A DNA stretch of 64,000 nucleotides from Acanthamoeba castellanii str. Neff (lineage: Eukaryota > Discosea > Longamoebia > Acanthamoebidae), in NCBI RefSeq assembly GCF_000313135.1, contig NW_004457329.1, positions 122,180-186,179 on the forward strand, written 5' to 3'. Shown piece by piece: positions 12,274-24,103 of the stretch; position 1 is the first letter of the stretch, and every line of letters starts with the position of its first letter. Under the pieces are notes generated by a model. It saw nothing but the letters and a program-made list of their open reading frames with translations. It was not told where the DNA came from and ran no database searches. A program made the translations under genes and the position numbers.

Positions 12274-13421
12274 ATGCACTGGTCGTCGGCGACGTATGAG
12301 GGCACCAAGCCCCCGGGGGTGCGGTCGCATACCACCACGCGCGTGGGATCGAAGCTGTTCGTGATAGGGGGTTCGGCGTCGGACGACTCCTTCAACAACG
12401 TGACGGTTTTCGACGCGGATACGTTCTTCTGGTACAAGCCAGAGGTGCGGGGCTCGGCCGAGTTCGGACCCCACCGAGCCCATTCGGCCACTCTGGTCCA
12501 GAACGGCTGCGACATCTTCGTCTTCGGGGGCGGCGACGGCCCGAACTACTTCGACACGCTCTTTATTTTGAACACCAAGACCATGGCCTGGTCGCAGCCC
12601 AAAGTTACCGGCACCGGTACTCCCTCCCCCCTAATGCGATTTAGGAGGGAAAAGGATGATCGAATGAATATACCCCCCCCCGCACGTACTAAAAGCGGCG
12701 ACACTGCGCACGCAGGGCCGGGGCCGCGACGTGCGCACTCGGCGACACTTGTCGGCAAGGACCTGTACATCTTTGGCGGTGGCGACGGACGCAAGGCGCT
12801 CAACGACATTTTCATTCTCGGTACCTTCCACTCCACTTACTCCTTGTGGGCTTGCTGCCGTCGGCAAGCGCGGCGCGACCCCTTTTTTTTGGAGGAGTGT
12901 GTGGAATAACTGAACGATGCCGTTCTATCACAGACACGGACCTCTTGGCGTGGCGGAACTGTGAGGTCAAGGGGGACGTCCCTCCGCCCAGGGGCTATCA
13001 CGCGTCGTGTCTGCTCGACAACAACAAGATACTGGTCTACGGAGGCTCCGACGGCCAGGAGTGCTTCAGCGACGTGGCCATTTTCGACACGGTGTCGTCG
13101 ACATGGAGCAAGCAGAAGGTGATCAACCCCAAGCCTCGTCTCGGTCACACTGTCAGCGCCATCGGCAACACCGTCTTCGCGTTCGGAGGCCACAACGGCA
13201 CCGACTACGTCAACGAGCTCGACGTGCTCAGCGTGCGGGGTCAGGAATGGACGTCCCTGCCGCACACCGGCACGTCGCCTCAGCCCAGAGGCTACCACAC
13301 CGCCACCTACTACGACTCGCGCCTGTTCGTCTACGGCGGCTTCGACAACAGCAAGTGCTTCGACGAGATCACCGTGCTCGATCTGAGTATCTACGCCTAC
13401 TTCGGCCTCGGCGAGAAGTAG
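12274..13421 (+). CDS. Kelch-repeat beta-propeller protein
   Basis: Three exons, 12274-12616, 12716-12820 and 12934-13421, join in phase through introns with GT...CAG ends. The protein is about 311 residues and almost wholly kelch repeats. Each has the double glycine and spaced Tyr/Trp, for example KLFVIGGSASDD, DIFVFGGGDGPNYF, DLYIFGGGDGRKAL, KILVYGGSDGQECF, TVFAFGGHNGTDYV and RLFVYGGFDNSKCF. Six repeats fit one propeller, which is usually a protein-interaction platform. No BTB, F-box or other effector domain is seen, so its partners cannot be predicted. Close relatives are kelch proteins of the RABEPK/leucine-zipper-like type. The first ATG after the divergent intergenic gap was taken as the start. 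Confidence 0.88.
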
Positions 13422-14091
13422 GTCTTCCTCCTCCCTTTTCACCAACCGCCTACCCCATAGAGACCCCCCTTTACCAACATGCAACATTGTTTCCTCTGTA
13501 CAATCGAGCTACCCCTTTACGCTTCAAATAAAGTCACGCTCGCAGCTGTATTCTACGACCCCTTCGCCTTCTTCCTGTTGCGTCCGTGGGGGACACAGAA
13601 AAGGCGCAGCAAAAGCCTTTTTCAGGCCGAAAATCGAACCAAAATCTACCCAGGAGCAGAGCCACAACAGCATCGATCGCATCTGTGGTACGGTTACCGT
13701 TACGCACCCTGCGCAGCCATCTTCATCCGTTCTTCGCTTCCCTCCACTTGGAGCCAACAACTCGCGACCTCCATCGATTCGAATGGGCATCGCAAAGAAA
13801 ATTAAGCTTGTGGCGCAACCTCTCGAAGCATCTTATTGTTCGCTCGACCTCGCGAAGTTATCGATCGCTAGCTGATGACGATGGATAATTTTGGGAGTTA
13901 CATCAGTCAGTTACATCAGCCTCATCTGCGCGCTTCTATCAAGCATCTCCACCATCTCCGCGCCTCCCCAACTAACATTTCGACAGATCAGTCCTTCCTT
14001 TCATTTCCAGTACAGGTAGGTTTTCATCGCAACTGCCCTTCTTGCGCAACAGCAGCCAACTAACTGTTCCTGCACATCAGATTTGGCCGCA
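13422..14091. other. Intergenic region with a probable 5'-UTR intron
   Basis: No coding region is recognised. Near the 3' end, a GTAGGT donor (about 14014) and a CACATCAG acceptor (about 14080) with a branch-like CTAAC between them fit a 5'-UTR intron of the downstream CCCH gene, ending about a dozen bases before its ATG. Confidence 0.35.
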
Positions 14092-15418
14092 ATGGAGAAC
14101 AAGAAGACAGAGGACTGCTACTTTTTCCTCAATGGTTACTGCAGCAAGGTACGCCAACGCACGCAGAGACAGATGACCAGAGGATTATGATCCTAAACGT
14201 TGCGGTCAATTCTAGGGCAACGGATGCGAATTCAGACATCTGGAGGGGGTGAAGGATCGTCCCATCTGCACTAATTGGTTGCTCGAGAAATGCAACGACC
14301 CCGACTGCACCGACCGGCACCCCACTCTCCCGCGCCAGGTACGGGACTGAACTCTTTGTGCTGATCCTCGGTTTAGCGCTTGGCCTGCAGCTCGAGCTCA
14401 CGTGAGTTTCCGTACGCTCTTGGTTCAACGTTGCGTTCATTAGAAGGACGGTTCGCGCACGTTGTGCTTCTACAACCAAGCCTGCACGAGGCCCGATTGC
14501 CCTTTCTTCCACGTGGGCACCACTGCGTCGCCCGCCACGCCCCGACCCGACCAGGAGTCAGAGCTCACGGCCGGACTCACACCGCGTGAGGCCAGCAAGA
14601 CCACCTCCATCACCACCAGCCCCACTGCGACCATCTCGCCGGTCATGAAGACTGCAGCGGGCGCACGGCTCGCTTCGGGACCCGTCAGACCACCTCGCAA
14701 GAGGGGCACGGCCTTGCCAGATCTGCCCCCTCGAGATCGGGTAACGGCTGTTGGAGAGACCGGCAACGGAGCGAAGGACAGCGCCGCGGCGCCCAAGCAG
14801 AGCTTCGTCAAGTCCTTCGAGGAGATCTTGAAGGAGAAGGAGGACCAGGAGAAGGGCATCAAGCCCTCCGAACCGAGGCAGTCCCGGACCGAGGCCGTCG
14901 ACAATGTCCGCAACAAGCGAGCCCCAGCGACGCAACAGCAGCAGCAGCCCGAGAAGGCCCGGCCAGCCAGGTCGGAGCGACCCCAGCTGCCGCAGATGAG
15001 CTCCCAGCGAACATCGACCAACGACCAGGCGCCGAGAGGCGGCGAGGCCAACGGCAGGCAGCGACCAGCTCGCCAGCAGAAGAACTCTGCAGGCTCCCCA
15101 TCCCAGGCCCCCGCGGCGAGACCCAGCTTCGGGGTGAAGAGTCTCGACGAGCTCATGCGCGAGGGAGCGATTAAGCAGGCAACAGCAAGTGCTGCTGGTG
15201 CCAAGGAAGGAGGCGTCAAGCGTCCCCGAGAGGAGAGCGCCGCCACGACCAAGGCCCTGCCGCAGCCGCAGCAGAAGCAGCAGAAACCCGAGCCGGTCGC
15301 GAGCACCAACGAAGACGATGACTTCGAGAAGGAGCTGGAGGAGATCGGCATCGACGACATCAACGGCGCCGCCGAGCCTTTCGACGATGCCGAACTCGAC
15401 GAGCTTCTCGCCGAGTGA
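14092..15418 (+). CDS. CCCH zinc-finger protein, ZC3H11-like
   Basis: Three exons, 14092-14148, 14216-14338 and 14444-15418, join in phase. The N-terminus carries three consecutive CCCH fingers: CYFFLNGYCSKGNGCEFRH (C-x7-C-x5-C-x3-H), CTNWLLEKCNDPDCTDRH (C-x7-C-x4-C-x3-H) and CFYNQACTRPDCPFFH (C-x5-C-x4-C-x3-H). This arrangement at the extreme N-terminus is that of ZC3H11A, an mRNA-export-linked RNA-binding protein. The rest is disordered, rich in Gln, Pro, Ala and charge. It contains two similar motifs, SFVKSFEEILKEKE and SFGVKSLDELMREG, that resemble the short helical repeats of ZC3H11 proteins. The C-terminus is acidic (EDDDFEKELEEIGIDDI). A nuclear mRNA-processing or export role is inferred. 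Confidence 0.82.
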
Positions 15419-15554
15419 CCCAACAGTTAACTGCGTGTGGTGGGTGAGAGCGACACAAGCCATAAAACTGTTCTTTGAGGGCCAACACGCGTTGCGCTTC
15501 TTCTTGGCCAGAATTTTCTCGCGACGACCGTGGGAGGATGTGAATGGGAGCGAT

Positions 15555-15824
15555 TTATCCAGATTTCCAAAGAAGGAAGGCGATGTCGTCGATGTAGAAG
15601 TAGATGAAGCCGTTGGTCTCGTGGGTGACGAAGGATCCGAAGCTCTTGCCCACGATGCAGTGCCACGTAGGGCTGTATCTCTTGTCGAATGTCTGCTTCA
15701 CATGCTTGGCAATGTCACGTTCGAGCTTGTGCTCGGCCAGGGCTTCCTTGGCAACTTTTACTGCCTCGTCCTTGATCTCTTGGCCCATGTCGAGCGCCTT
15801 CACCACGATCTTGCCAGTCGCCAT
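15555..15824 (-). CDS. Dynein light chain LC8 (DYNLL type)
   Basis: A single-exon frame of 89 residues, MATGKIVVKALDMGQEIKDE to LLWKSG, matches LC8 along its whole length. It includes the nearly invariant FDKRYSPTWHCIVGKSFGSF and THETNGFIYFYI segments that build the dimer interface and peptide-binding groove. LC8 is a dimeric hub protein that binds short linear motifs in dynein intermediate chain, myosin V and many other partners. It lies on the opposite strand between the CCCH protein and the SPAG7 homologue, 100 bases before the latter's start, so the two may share a divergent promoter. Confidence 0.95.
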   Translation of the reverse strand: MATGKIVVKALDMGQEIKDEAVKVAKEALAEHKLERDIAKHVKQTFDKRYSPTWHCIVGKSFGSFVTHETNGFIYFYIDDIAFLLWKSG

Positions 15825-15924
15825 CTTGTCTTCTGTTGTGTTGGGAAAAGAAAAAAAAGAAAATAAAAATCGACAAAGAAATCACAAGCCTGCCGGCTCG
15901 TGCGAAACAACATAGCGCCACACG

Positions 15925-17149
15925 ATGGATCTGCTCGATAGCATTCTCACGTCAATGGATAAGACGGCAACCCAACGGGCTGCTGCGAGCAGCAAGCAAG
16001 AAAGAGGTATTTTAATTCAACGAGAAAATCAGCTCATTATTATGATTTGAATCGAACAAATTCTCCACTGCGCAGAGGAGCGAGCACGGTTGCAGAGGCA
16101 AAAGAAAGCGGAGCAGGAGGCGCTTGTCAAATGGCGAGCGCAGACGGAAGATCAGATGCAGCGGTTTACCGAGGACGAAGCACGGAAGAAACTTATCTTC
16201 CCACCACTTCCCAAGCACTACCGCCAAGTCCTGTACGTTCCGCCTCTTCTTGAAGCAGAGACAGTGCAGACAGCATTGGGTTCCCTTGCAGCACGTTTTC
16301 CTTTTGTGCTTGTTGCTGCTCAAGCCGAACATATACCCAACCAGACACGAGATAGCCGAGAGTCACGAGCTGGCGAGCCACTCCTTTGGCAAGGAAGAAG
16401 AGCTGCCGGGGCGGTACTCAGTGGTATTCAAGAAGGACGTAGCACCATCGCCAGATGAGATCAGCGTCATCGCCTCGGTAGACCTTTCTCCCTCGCATGG
16501 CCTTGTTTATGCGAGTATGCCCGCGTTTACCATTCGGGCTTGGTGCTGCAATCACATGCTTACCCTGCTCCGTGCGGCAGCAAGTGGGAGAGGGGACAAC
16601 TGAGATAGACCTGGAGCAGATTCTCGAGAACTCCAAGGCCGAGGCTGAAGAGCGCAAAGCAGAGGTAGGGCGGTCCTTCCCTCCCCTCACTCAAACAAGA
16701 AACCCAAGCGCTAATGATGTATCTCTCTCTCTCTGTTAATCAAGTTGGAGCGAAAGAAAGTGGAGCTGGCCAAGCGAAAGAGTGCTGCGAAAGATACACC
16801 AACGTCTCCTCTTCCTTCGGCAGCTTCGCCCCAGAAGAACTACAGGGATGCAGGGGCGTACGCTCGTGTGCTCCAGGTAAGCGATCTTTACCGCTGTGAC
16901 GTGCCTCCACGCTGCATGTGCGAACAGCTGTCGCCCTCGTGCACTTGTACTTATCAATGGTTTCAGGGATCGAACTCCTTGTTCGTGCTGAACACACAAA
17001 AGAGGGATAGGCGAACGATTGAAGAGATTCAAAAGGACATGAAGACCATCAAGAGACCGCGCACAGAAGGAGAGGAAGGAGACGAACGGGAAGAGGCCAA
17101 AGACGAAGAAGAACACCAAGACCGCGAAGACGGTGCTGGCGATGAATAA
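15925..17149 (+). CDS. SPAG7-like R3H-domain protein
   Basis: Exon 1 (15925-16005) encodes MDLLDSILTSMDK, matching the conserved start of SPAG7. Spliced exons then give a charged coiled region, LVKWRAQTEDQMQRFTEDE, and an R3H-type domain with IAESHELASHSFG and RYSVVFKKDVAPSPDEI. A coil follows (EQILENSKAEAEERKAELER), then YRDAGAYARVL and QKRDRRTIEEIQKDMKTIKR, the hallmark C-terminal motif of SPAG7. The tail is acidic and ends at 17149. R3H domains bind single-stranded nucleic acid; SPAG7 is a conserved nuclear protein that may act in RNA metabolism. Five or six exons are needed and the joins near 16200-16360 and 16475-16590 are in phase. Confidence 0.88.
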
Positions 17150-17394
17150 GGAGATGCCTGACGGGTGGTATTCACAACTACGTTCAACACTAAAGACAGT
17201 CTTCATCAAAACCGTGGCTTACTTTTTGCGCATTCTTTTTTCTGGTTCCCGCTGGCCTGTGGGCCTGGGTTCAGTGGCGAATTTTGAGCCCCGTGAAAAA
17301 TAACTATCGTCGGATTCTGCAAGTATCGACAGCGCGATTGCGGCACCACCCCAGACTACACCACAGCGTTGTTCTTACTCTGCCCGGCAGACCG

Positions 17395-20293
17395 ATGGAC
17401 TGGGACACGGTCAAAGAGGAGGAGGAAGCGGAGGGGCTTGATCTCGACACGTTCGATTTCGGCAGCGTTCTAGATGGAACATCATCCTTGCATGGATCTG
17501 ATTTCGAAATTCCAATCCGGTCGGGTCTCGACGACATGATGAGCACCAGCGACCATATCGCCCAACTCCAGCAGCAACAGCTCCAGCAGCAACAGCAGCA
17601 GCGCAATCTCCAGTCACAGATGGCCTTCATCGAGGACGCACTAGCCACTCATCCCTTCTTCGCCAATTCACAGCAGCAACTGCACAACCCCTATCAGCAC
17701 CAGCCTCAATTCCAGCTTCCACCAATTACGTCCCCAGCACCCACGCCCTCAGCCTTATCTGGGTCTAGCCTGCACTTCCCCTTGCCCGAGATTCAGATCT
17801 CTGAATTCCCATCCGAACGGCCATCTGTCGGCTCAGCCTCACAATCGCCCTATTTCGGATCGTTCTCCTCGTCGCCCACGGGCTCGAGTCTGACCTCCTT
17901 TTTCGCCACGACCCTATCCGGCTCGGGAGAGTTGCCGACCGTCGTGCAACGCTCCTCTCCCACAAGCTCTGGCTACACGTCTCCCCTCTCCCTCTCCGGC
18001 CAGATGCACGCTTTCAGCATGAGCGTGGCTTCGGGCACCCTGGCTTCGTCCGGCTCGGCCGTCTCGGGCTCCGGACCCGTCGCGGTGCCACCGCCCTCTT
18101 CCTCCTCGGCCTCCAACAACAAGCGCAAGAAGCCGCTCAAGAAGAAGCAGGCCTCGCTTCCCAACATCCTGCCGGCGCCCACCGCGCCCGCGACCACCAG
18201 CGGCGGCGGGCCACTGTCACTCTCGACGTCGCCCACCTCCTCGTCCTCGTTCCCGCAGATCATGTCGATCCACCTGTCCCCTATCACGTCACTTCCTTCG
18301 TCTCCCAACGCCCAGCCCTACTCGCCTCCGGGCCATTCCCCGCCTTCTTCGCCTCGCAGCTCGCCTCCTCCACCCTTCGCCGCCGGGGCGACCTGGGTAG
18401 CCGATATCAAGCCAAGTGTCACTCTTCCTGGCCTCGGACAGGGTCCCAAGATTATGTACCCCACCCAGCCAACCGCCTCGCCCAGCCCTGCTCACGTACA
18501 GGCACCCGACTCACCGATCTCTATTCCTCCCCTTTAGCAAGGTGCTGTACGACGAAGTGATATTCTCGGCGGCCAAGACTCCCACCAAGGTCACCCTGAT
18601 GTGTACTCCCACCGGGTATGAAACCATCCTTCGTCTTCCCTTGCGTACACGTGTCGCGACGCACAGCGTTTCCTCTGCCGTACTCGCTCCGTCTTCGCAC
18701 TAATGCCAACGCTGCCGCGCCCAGGTTGAGGCCACTGTCTGTTGAGTGCCTCATCAACAGGTCGAACCTCCCGCAGCCCGTCGTTGTTCAGCCAACCCAG
18801 ATCTCGATTCACGACGATTCCAACGACCAGCGGTACGATTTGCTTCGCCACGCCTCCCCCCCACAACAGCCAATGTACATTCGAACCGACTGGGCGGGCT
18901 GTGCTGACACGCTCAATGTGCTGTGTGATTACAACAGACTGACGCCCACGTGTACTATTATCGAGTGCCACTTCCCCTTCCCCACCGTCATGAAGACTTG
19001 CGTCGGCGGCGTGAAGGTGGCCAACGTGCAGTTCCGGCTCTTCCATGCTCCTCCCGCTCCAAGCGCCCCGGTTCTCCTCGGTCCGTTATCTTCTCTCTCG
19101 CTCGTTTTCTCCCTGTTCTCGCTCTGCCGTTTCTCATCGTGATCAATCGTGGATGCGTGATTGCAGATGCCTTCTACAAGGACGGAGAGATGCGCCACCT
19201 GCCCATGGTCGCCTATCCGCACACCAAGGCCAAGATCCAGTGTTGGGCCATCATCATCTGGTACGCCGACAAAGGACCCGAGTACGAACAGCTCACCTGG
19301 GCCGAGTTGGCGAAGCGCTTTGCCTACTTCTACACGCGCCAATTAAACGAGACCATGCATCCTCAGTCCCTTCGCTTCCTTGGCGAGAAGCTGGGTATCC
19401 ACACTCCCCCCCCCGTTAAGCAAGACGTCGACGTCAATGCCAGTGAATGAAACAACTAACAACCATGTTTGCTTTTCTTGACCCGCAGGCGTACCCAATG
19501 CTGGCAAGGAGAGCAGCAAAGACGAGATCGTTACATTCGAAACCTACATGCAGACTCGAGTTGGCCATTGGCTCTACAACGCCGTGCAGGCCATCAAATC
19601 CGTAACCCTCCCTAATCACAGTGTCGCGCTCCCTTGGACCCCTGGCTGATACCTCTGTCTTCTTCTTCTTCTCGTGCAGTACCATGATCTATGGAAGAAC
19701 TACTCCCTGCGCATGTTCCTCACACACAAGGACGCCGTGATACTTCTCAAGCAGATGGGCGCCAAGCCGGGTGCGTCTCACACACTCCTCGAGATAACGC
19801 GTTGCTCAGCTCATGGGCTAACGTGATGATTGGTTCGTGTTACACAGGCGACTTCCTCTTCCGCATCCCCTCGCAGCTGGCCGAAGAGGACACGAAGGCG
19901 TTCAAGACGCGTTCGCCCTCCTCCACGCTCGTCTTCACCTACGTGCAGAAGGTGGACGATGAGCTCAAGTTTGCGAAGGTCGACGTCAACGACAAGGTTC
20001 GCGAAGATCCCAAGTTCGTTCACCAGAAAAAGGTTCGTCCCCCAACCACGGCGTCAGGTAGCACGTGCCATGCAGGTGAGGAGGAAGGGTCTCATCATCA
20101 TCATCACCATCGTCATCTTCATGCCCCCCTGCAGGAGTTGGTGAACGTGCTATGCCTAAACGAGAAGGGGGAGATGATTTTGAGACACAAGATGGACTGC
20201 GCCTTCAACGAGAAACAGAAGAGGAAGGAGCACGTAGGCAAGAGCAGCGTCAAGAGCAGCGGCGACGACGGCGACGAATATGAGACCTACTGA
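17395..20293 (+). CDS. STAT-family transcription factor
   Basis: The first ATG in frame (17395) opens MDWDTVKEEEEAEGLDL. The N-terminal 350 residues are low complexity: a Gln-rich run at 17570-17610, then Ser/Pro/Thr-rich sequence with a basic NNKRKKPLKKKQ patch. An intron at 18456-18537 joins GPKI to IKVLYDEVIFSAAKTP. Exons from 18538 to 19430 resemble the STAT DNA-binding and linker regions, including KIQCWAIIIWYAD, which matches the NAWASIIWYN block of metazoan STATs. Then HWLYNAVQAIKSYHDLW and LLKQMGAKPGDFLFRI lead into the SH2 domain; FLFR supplies the phosphotyrosine-binding Arg. The protein ends DDGDEYETY, so a tyrosine is the last residue. STATs dimerise by SH2-phosphotyrosine contact, enter the nucleus and regulate genes. 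Dictyostelium STATs share the Gln-rich N-terminus. Confidence 0.8.
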
Positions 20294-20433
20294 GTGGGGG
20301 ATGGGCGAGTGAGTGACCGTTCCCACGTGTACAGCGGACCTTCAGCTGCCCCTCTTCTCTTTTGTAATTGTTTTGTTTGGATTTAGAAAATCTATTTTGT
20401 AAAACCTGTTTTTCACCACACGAGCAGGAGGAC

Positions 20434-21651
20434 ATGCGCACCACTGGCCGCGCTGATGACCCAGACCCTCATCGTCAGCACTATGCCGTGGCCGGGGCAG
20501 AGGTGGTGGCGGTGCAACGCGAGGAGCGACAGTCAGAGGCGGTGGAGGTGAGCAGCACTTGTCGAGGAAGTGGCAGCCACTGGTGGGGGGCGACGGGAGA
20601 TGGGGGCAGCTACGGCGCGGTGATGATGATGATGCCGGGGGAGAGGCTGGGCGAAGCGGGCACAGTGGTGTTGAGCGGCCCTGACCACCCCTTGTTCCTG
20701 TTCAACTGCGACCCGGAGGATGTGTGGCACCGGGACCTACGCACGAGCGGTGCCATGAAGTCCTTCCTTCACGCCTACCAACAGCTTGGGGTGCTCCTTC
20801 CCGACCACACGCGCCCACGAGGCTCGAGAGAGCACGTACGCTCACCAAGCTTCGTTTCGTGTGCATCAGGTGCCGAGGACGATCCTGGTTCTGAGCGAGC
20901 TACCGCTGGATGAGACACGACACAGCACCGTGGCACACATGTACGCCCCGCCCCTTTCGTCCTTGCCTTATCCTTCGCCAGCAGATCCCTGGTTCTCAAA
21001 GGAGAAGGCACTGCACAGGCTGCGGCCTTTCGCGCAGGGCAGCCTCGACTTCCAGGTGGTGAGCCAGGTAAGCACACTCGGGCTCGAGTGGCGTCATGGC
21101 GTCCTGTGATTGATTTCCACACAAGGTGTACGACGACGGGAGGGTGGACGCTGATGCTCCGCTCACTGGCGAGACGTTGGGAGACAACACCAAGCCCTTT
21201 CCCTGGCCCGACGACACATTCGACTTGGTGCTGGGAAGAGGGGTAAACAAACTTTCATCTCCTGGTCACGTCGGCCCCTTTTATGCTCATCTCTCGTACT
21301 TTCTTCGCCTCCAGGTGGTATGCTTGTGTGAGATCAACAAGGCGGGCGGGCCTTGTGGCGTGCCCTGCAATCTGGTGCCGTTCATGACGGAGGTAGCTCG
21401 AGTCCTGCGAAGGTACGATGATGGCTCTCGCACGTGAGGACCGAGTGATGGGTCCTGATCAGGCGATGATGCGCAGGTCGAGCCCAGGGAGGCCACCGCA
21501 CCAAGCGCTGCTCCACGGGGACAAGGCAGGTGGCACCGAGCGCTGTCTGGCGCTTTGGCGAGAGGCGGCTCGAGCCCTTCCTCCCCACATTCTAGTGACG
21601 CCGCTCATCTACGAGAATCGCTTGCGAGGCATTCGGATCGTCAAGGTGTAG
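20434..21651 (+). CDS. Putative SAM-dependent methyltransferase-like protein
   Basis: The ATG at 20434 starts a variable region with a run of four Met (about 20622-20633). Introns at about 20836-20870, 20941-20990, 21070-21125, 21243-21315 and 21413-21477 join exons in phase. The core has PRTILVLSELPLDETRHST, then GDNTKPFPWPDDTFDLVLGRG, then FMTEVARVLRR. The pattern PxPDDxFDLV followed by a glycine turn and an E-(x)-ARVLR helix is that of motifs II and III of class I methyltransferases. Motif I, the SAM-binding glycine loop, is not obvious, so function is uncertain. The C-terminal exon (from about 21478) ends LIYENRLRGIRIVKV. I do not recognise a specific substrate. Confidence 0.5.
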
Positions 21652-21874
21652 GCGGGAGGGGAGGGATGTACATAGGAAAACATAAGAAGAAAACGTTTGG
21701 TGGAGAGGACCAGGTGCTTGTAGAAGTAGAGATGTACAAAGGAAAGACGGACGCGCGCTTTGTCCAAATAAATTGGTCGGCCTCGCGTGGGTTGGCGATG
21801 GCCGCCGTGGCTACCGGCCGGCCCACTACTACCCGCCGAATATGAGGAGGAGGAAGAAGCGGGTGGCGGAGTGC

Positions 21875-24103
21875 TCAGTGCCCGTCGTTCTGCCTCTTGC
21901 TGAACTCGCTGCCGGCAACGCCCAAGTGGAGGATCCTGTCGCCCGTCTGGTTGACCGGATTGACGTTCTTGCCGATCACGATGCCTGTGTGTGTTCACCA
22001 AGAATCAGAGCGCAGTTCGGCACGCAAGAGCACACGGCATGGGCAATATGGTACCGTCCTCCGGGGCATAATACTTCTTGACGATGTCGCCAAAGATGTT
22101 CTTCACGACAGCAATGAGCTGATCTTTTCGCACCCAGGTATTGATCTCGGGCCGCACCTCTGTCCCCCGAGCAAGGTCAGGCAAAGAGAGCAGCACAGCC
22201 GTGATATTGGGATTGAGACGAACCCAACAGGCCACCGACGTCGGTGAAGAGCCAGTAGGAGGAACTGCAGATGGCGGGCTCGTACTCCCTCTCAGGTTCG
22301 TCGTGCGAAATCATGTTGAGGAAACCCAGAATGTTGTCCACACCGATCAACGCGCTCTTGATGTACCTGCAGGCAAACGTAAAATACAATAGATGAGCCT
22401 CGAGGTGCGTCACACTTCCACTGAGGGCCGTGTGAGCAGACCGGGTGGCGGGGAAGAGGTACCTCAGCTGGAAGGTGTGGGGATTTCCGATCTCGACGGT
22501 GATGGCGTTGATGCCGAGCTGCGCCGCCGCACCTCGCAATGAGCCGTCGGGACCCGTGTTGCTAATGGCCAAAGGGGGAGAATGTGAGAAAAGATGGCGC
22601 ATGTGGCGTCGGGGGGTGGGGGGGGGCCATGTAACGCACTGCACGATAATCTGCGGGTGTTGGAGGAAGGCCATTCGCCTGGTCATGGGGTCGTTCATGT
22701 CCGCACGCACGTAAAACGAATTGACACGCCCAAAGGACGCCGTGTGCAGATCTGTGCATGGCATATACGATCAGGCCATGCACTCAAAGGCAGTACCACG
22801 GCACGCATGACCCGGCCTCGACATGACGTACCAATGAGGTACTCGAACTTCTTGACGATGTTGTGGAGGAAGCGGTTGGCGAAGATCTTGCTGCAGTTGG
22901 GCGCCCCCGAACCAGGGAACACGCGGTTCAGGTCTGCTCCGTCGCTGAACCCACGAGAGTTGTTGATGTAGCCTGTTTGGTGTTTGGTTGTGTCGTGCTT
23001 GTGAGCTCGTCGGTGAAGACCATTCGAGCGAGAAAGCAAGGGGAGGAATACCGAGGGTGTTGACGACAGGGATGGCGACAAGAGTGCCGCACAGAGTGCT
23101 GCAGTCTATTTCCTGGAACAGGCGATGGATAAGAGGGATGCCGTTCAGCTCATTACCGTGCACCGCCGCCGTAATGCCCACGACCGGTCCCGTGAACGCG
23201 CCACAAGCCACCTGCGTTTGATAGAATCGAGAGAGAGAGAGAGATGCTCGTCACTCTGCTCCTAAGAGATGAGAGAAGAAGAAGAAGTACCATGACCGGG
23301 ATCTCGATCGGTCGGGCCATCGAATCCTGCACGAGGGTGACCCACAGGCGCGTGATGCTATCTCGGGGGAGGGCGGCGAGATCGAGGTCTTCGCCGACAT
23401 GCAGCTCTGTCCGGTTGAGGGCCGACTTGATCCGTGGCTCTGCCGACTTGTCAGTCAGCTCGTTGGCCTGCTGGATTTTCTGTGGTGGTGTGCAAGCAAC
23501 GCAGCCGCATGGGCCACAGCGAGATAGCGTTAAGAAAAAAATAAATAAAAATAAATCTAAGCCGGACAGAAAGGAGTGAGGAAGGGAGCGTACGGTGGCG
23601 ATTTGATTGAATTTGGCGGGCTTCTTGGAGAGGTAGAAGTCCTTGGTGCTGTAGACGGCTTTGAGACCCTTGGCCCAGGGCACGTTGCCCTTACCCAGCA
23701 GCTTCTCGGTCTTTTTGATGAGCTTCTGGAAGCCCGTCGCGTTGAGGCCTCCAAACTCTTGGAGGTAGAAGATGGACTGCGAGCACACCAGAACGTCGTT
23801 CCTGAGGACGGACAGCGAGTCAGGCGTGAGGGCGCTCTTCTTCTCCCGGTACTTTTCCCTGAGCTTCTTGAGCTCCTGATTGACCTGCTCCTCGAGCACC
23901 AGGTAGGCTGCATTCACGCGAATAACTTCCGCTTCGATGGCAGCGATGAATTGCTTCTCTGTCTCAGCGTACTCGGGCGCCTTACCCTCGGGCGACACCA
24001 ATCGGGCTAAATCCTTGAGCAGATGCACAAGTTGCTTGTAGTGGATGTACGATTCCCTCCATTCCTCCGATTGCTTCAGCAAGAGTTGCTTTCCGAACTT
24101 CAT
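21875..24103 (-). CDS. SPX domain fused to aspartoacylase/succinylglutamate desuccinylase-type zinc hydrolase
   Basis: The ATG at 24103 opens MKFGKQLLLKQSEEWRESYI, the canonical SPX start. The SPX domain continues in one exon to about 23596, with YLVLEEQVNQELKKLREKY and GFQKLIKKTEKLLGK. A phase-0 intron then joins FNQIAT to KIQQANELTDKSAEPRIKSA. The C-terminal part is an AstE/AspA-type zinc hydrolase: GITAAVHGNELNGIPL gives the HxxE metal ligands, GFSDGADLNRVFPG is the substrate-carboxylate signature, and YLIDLHTASFGR supplies the third ligand His. The stop is at 21875-21877. SPX domains sense inositol pyrophosphates and so report phosphate status; the hydrolase family cleaves N-acyl amino acids. 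Control of the hydrolase by inositol pyrophosphate is inference. About ten exons; all joins examined are in phase. Confidence 0.85.

Noticed and set aside
14470..15463. Two overlapping minus-strand frames of about 300 codons opposite the CCCH gene
   Set aside because: They are composition-driven Ser/Ala/Leu-rich shadows of a plus-strand gene with three intact zinc fingers.
18456..18537. Stop codon at 18535 as the end of a separate Ser/Pro-rich gene
   Set aside because: The TAG is the end of an 82-base intron; splicing 18455 to 18538 restores the frame into the STAT core.
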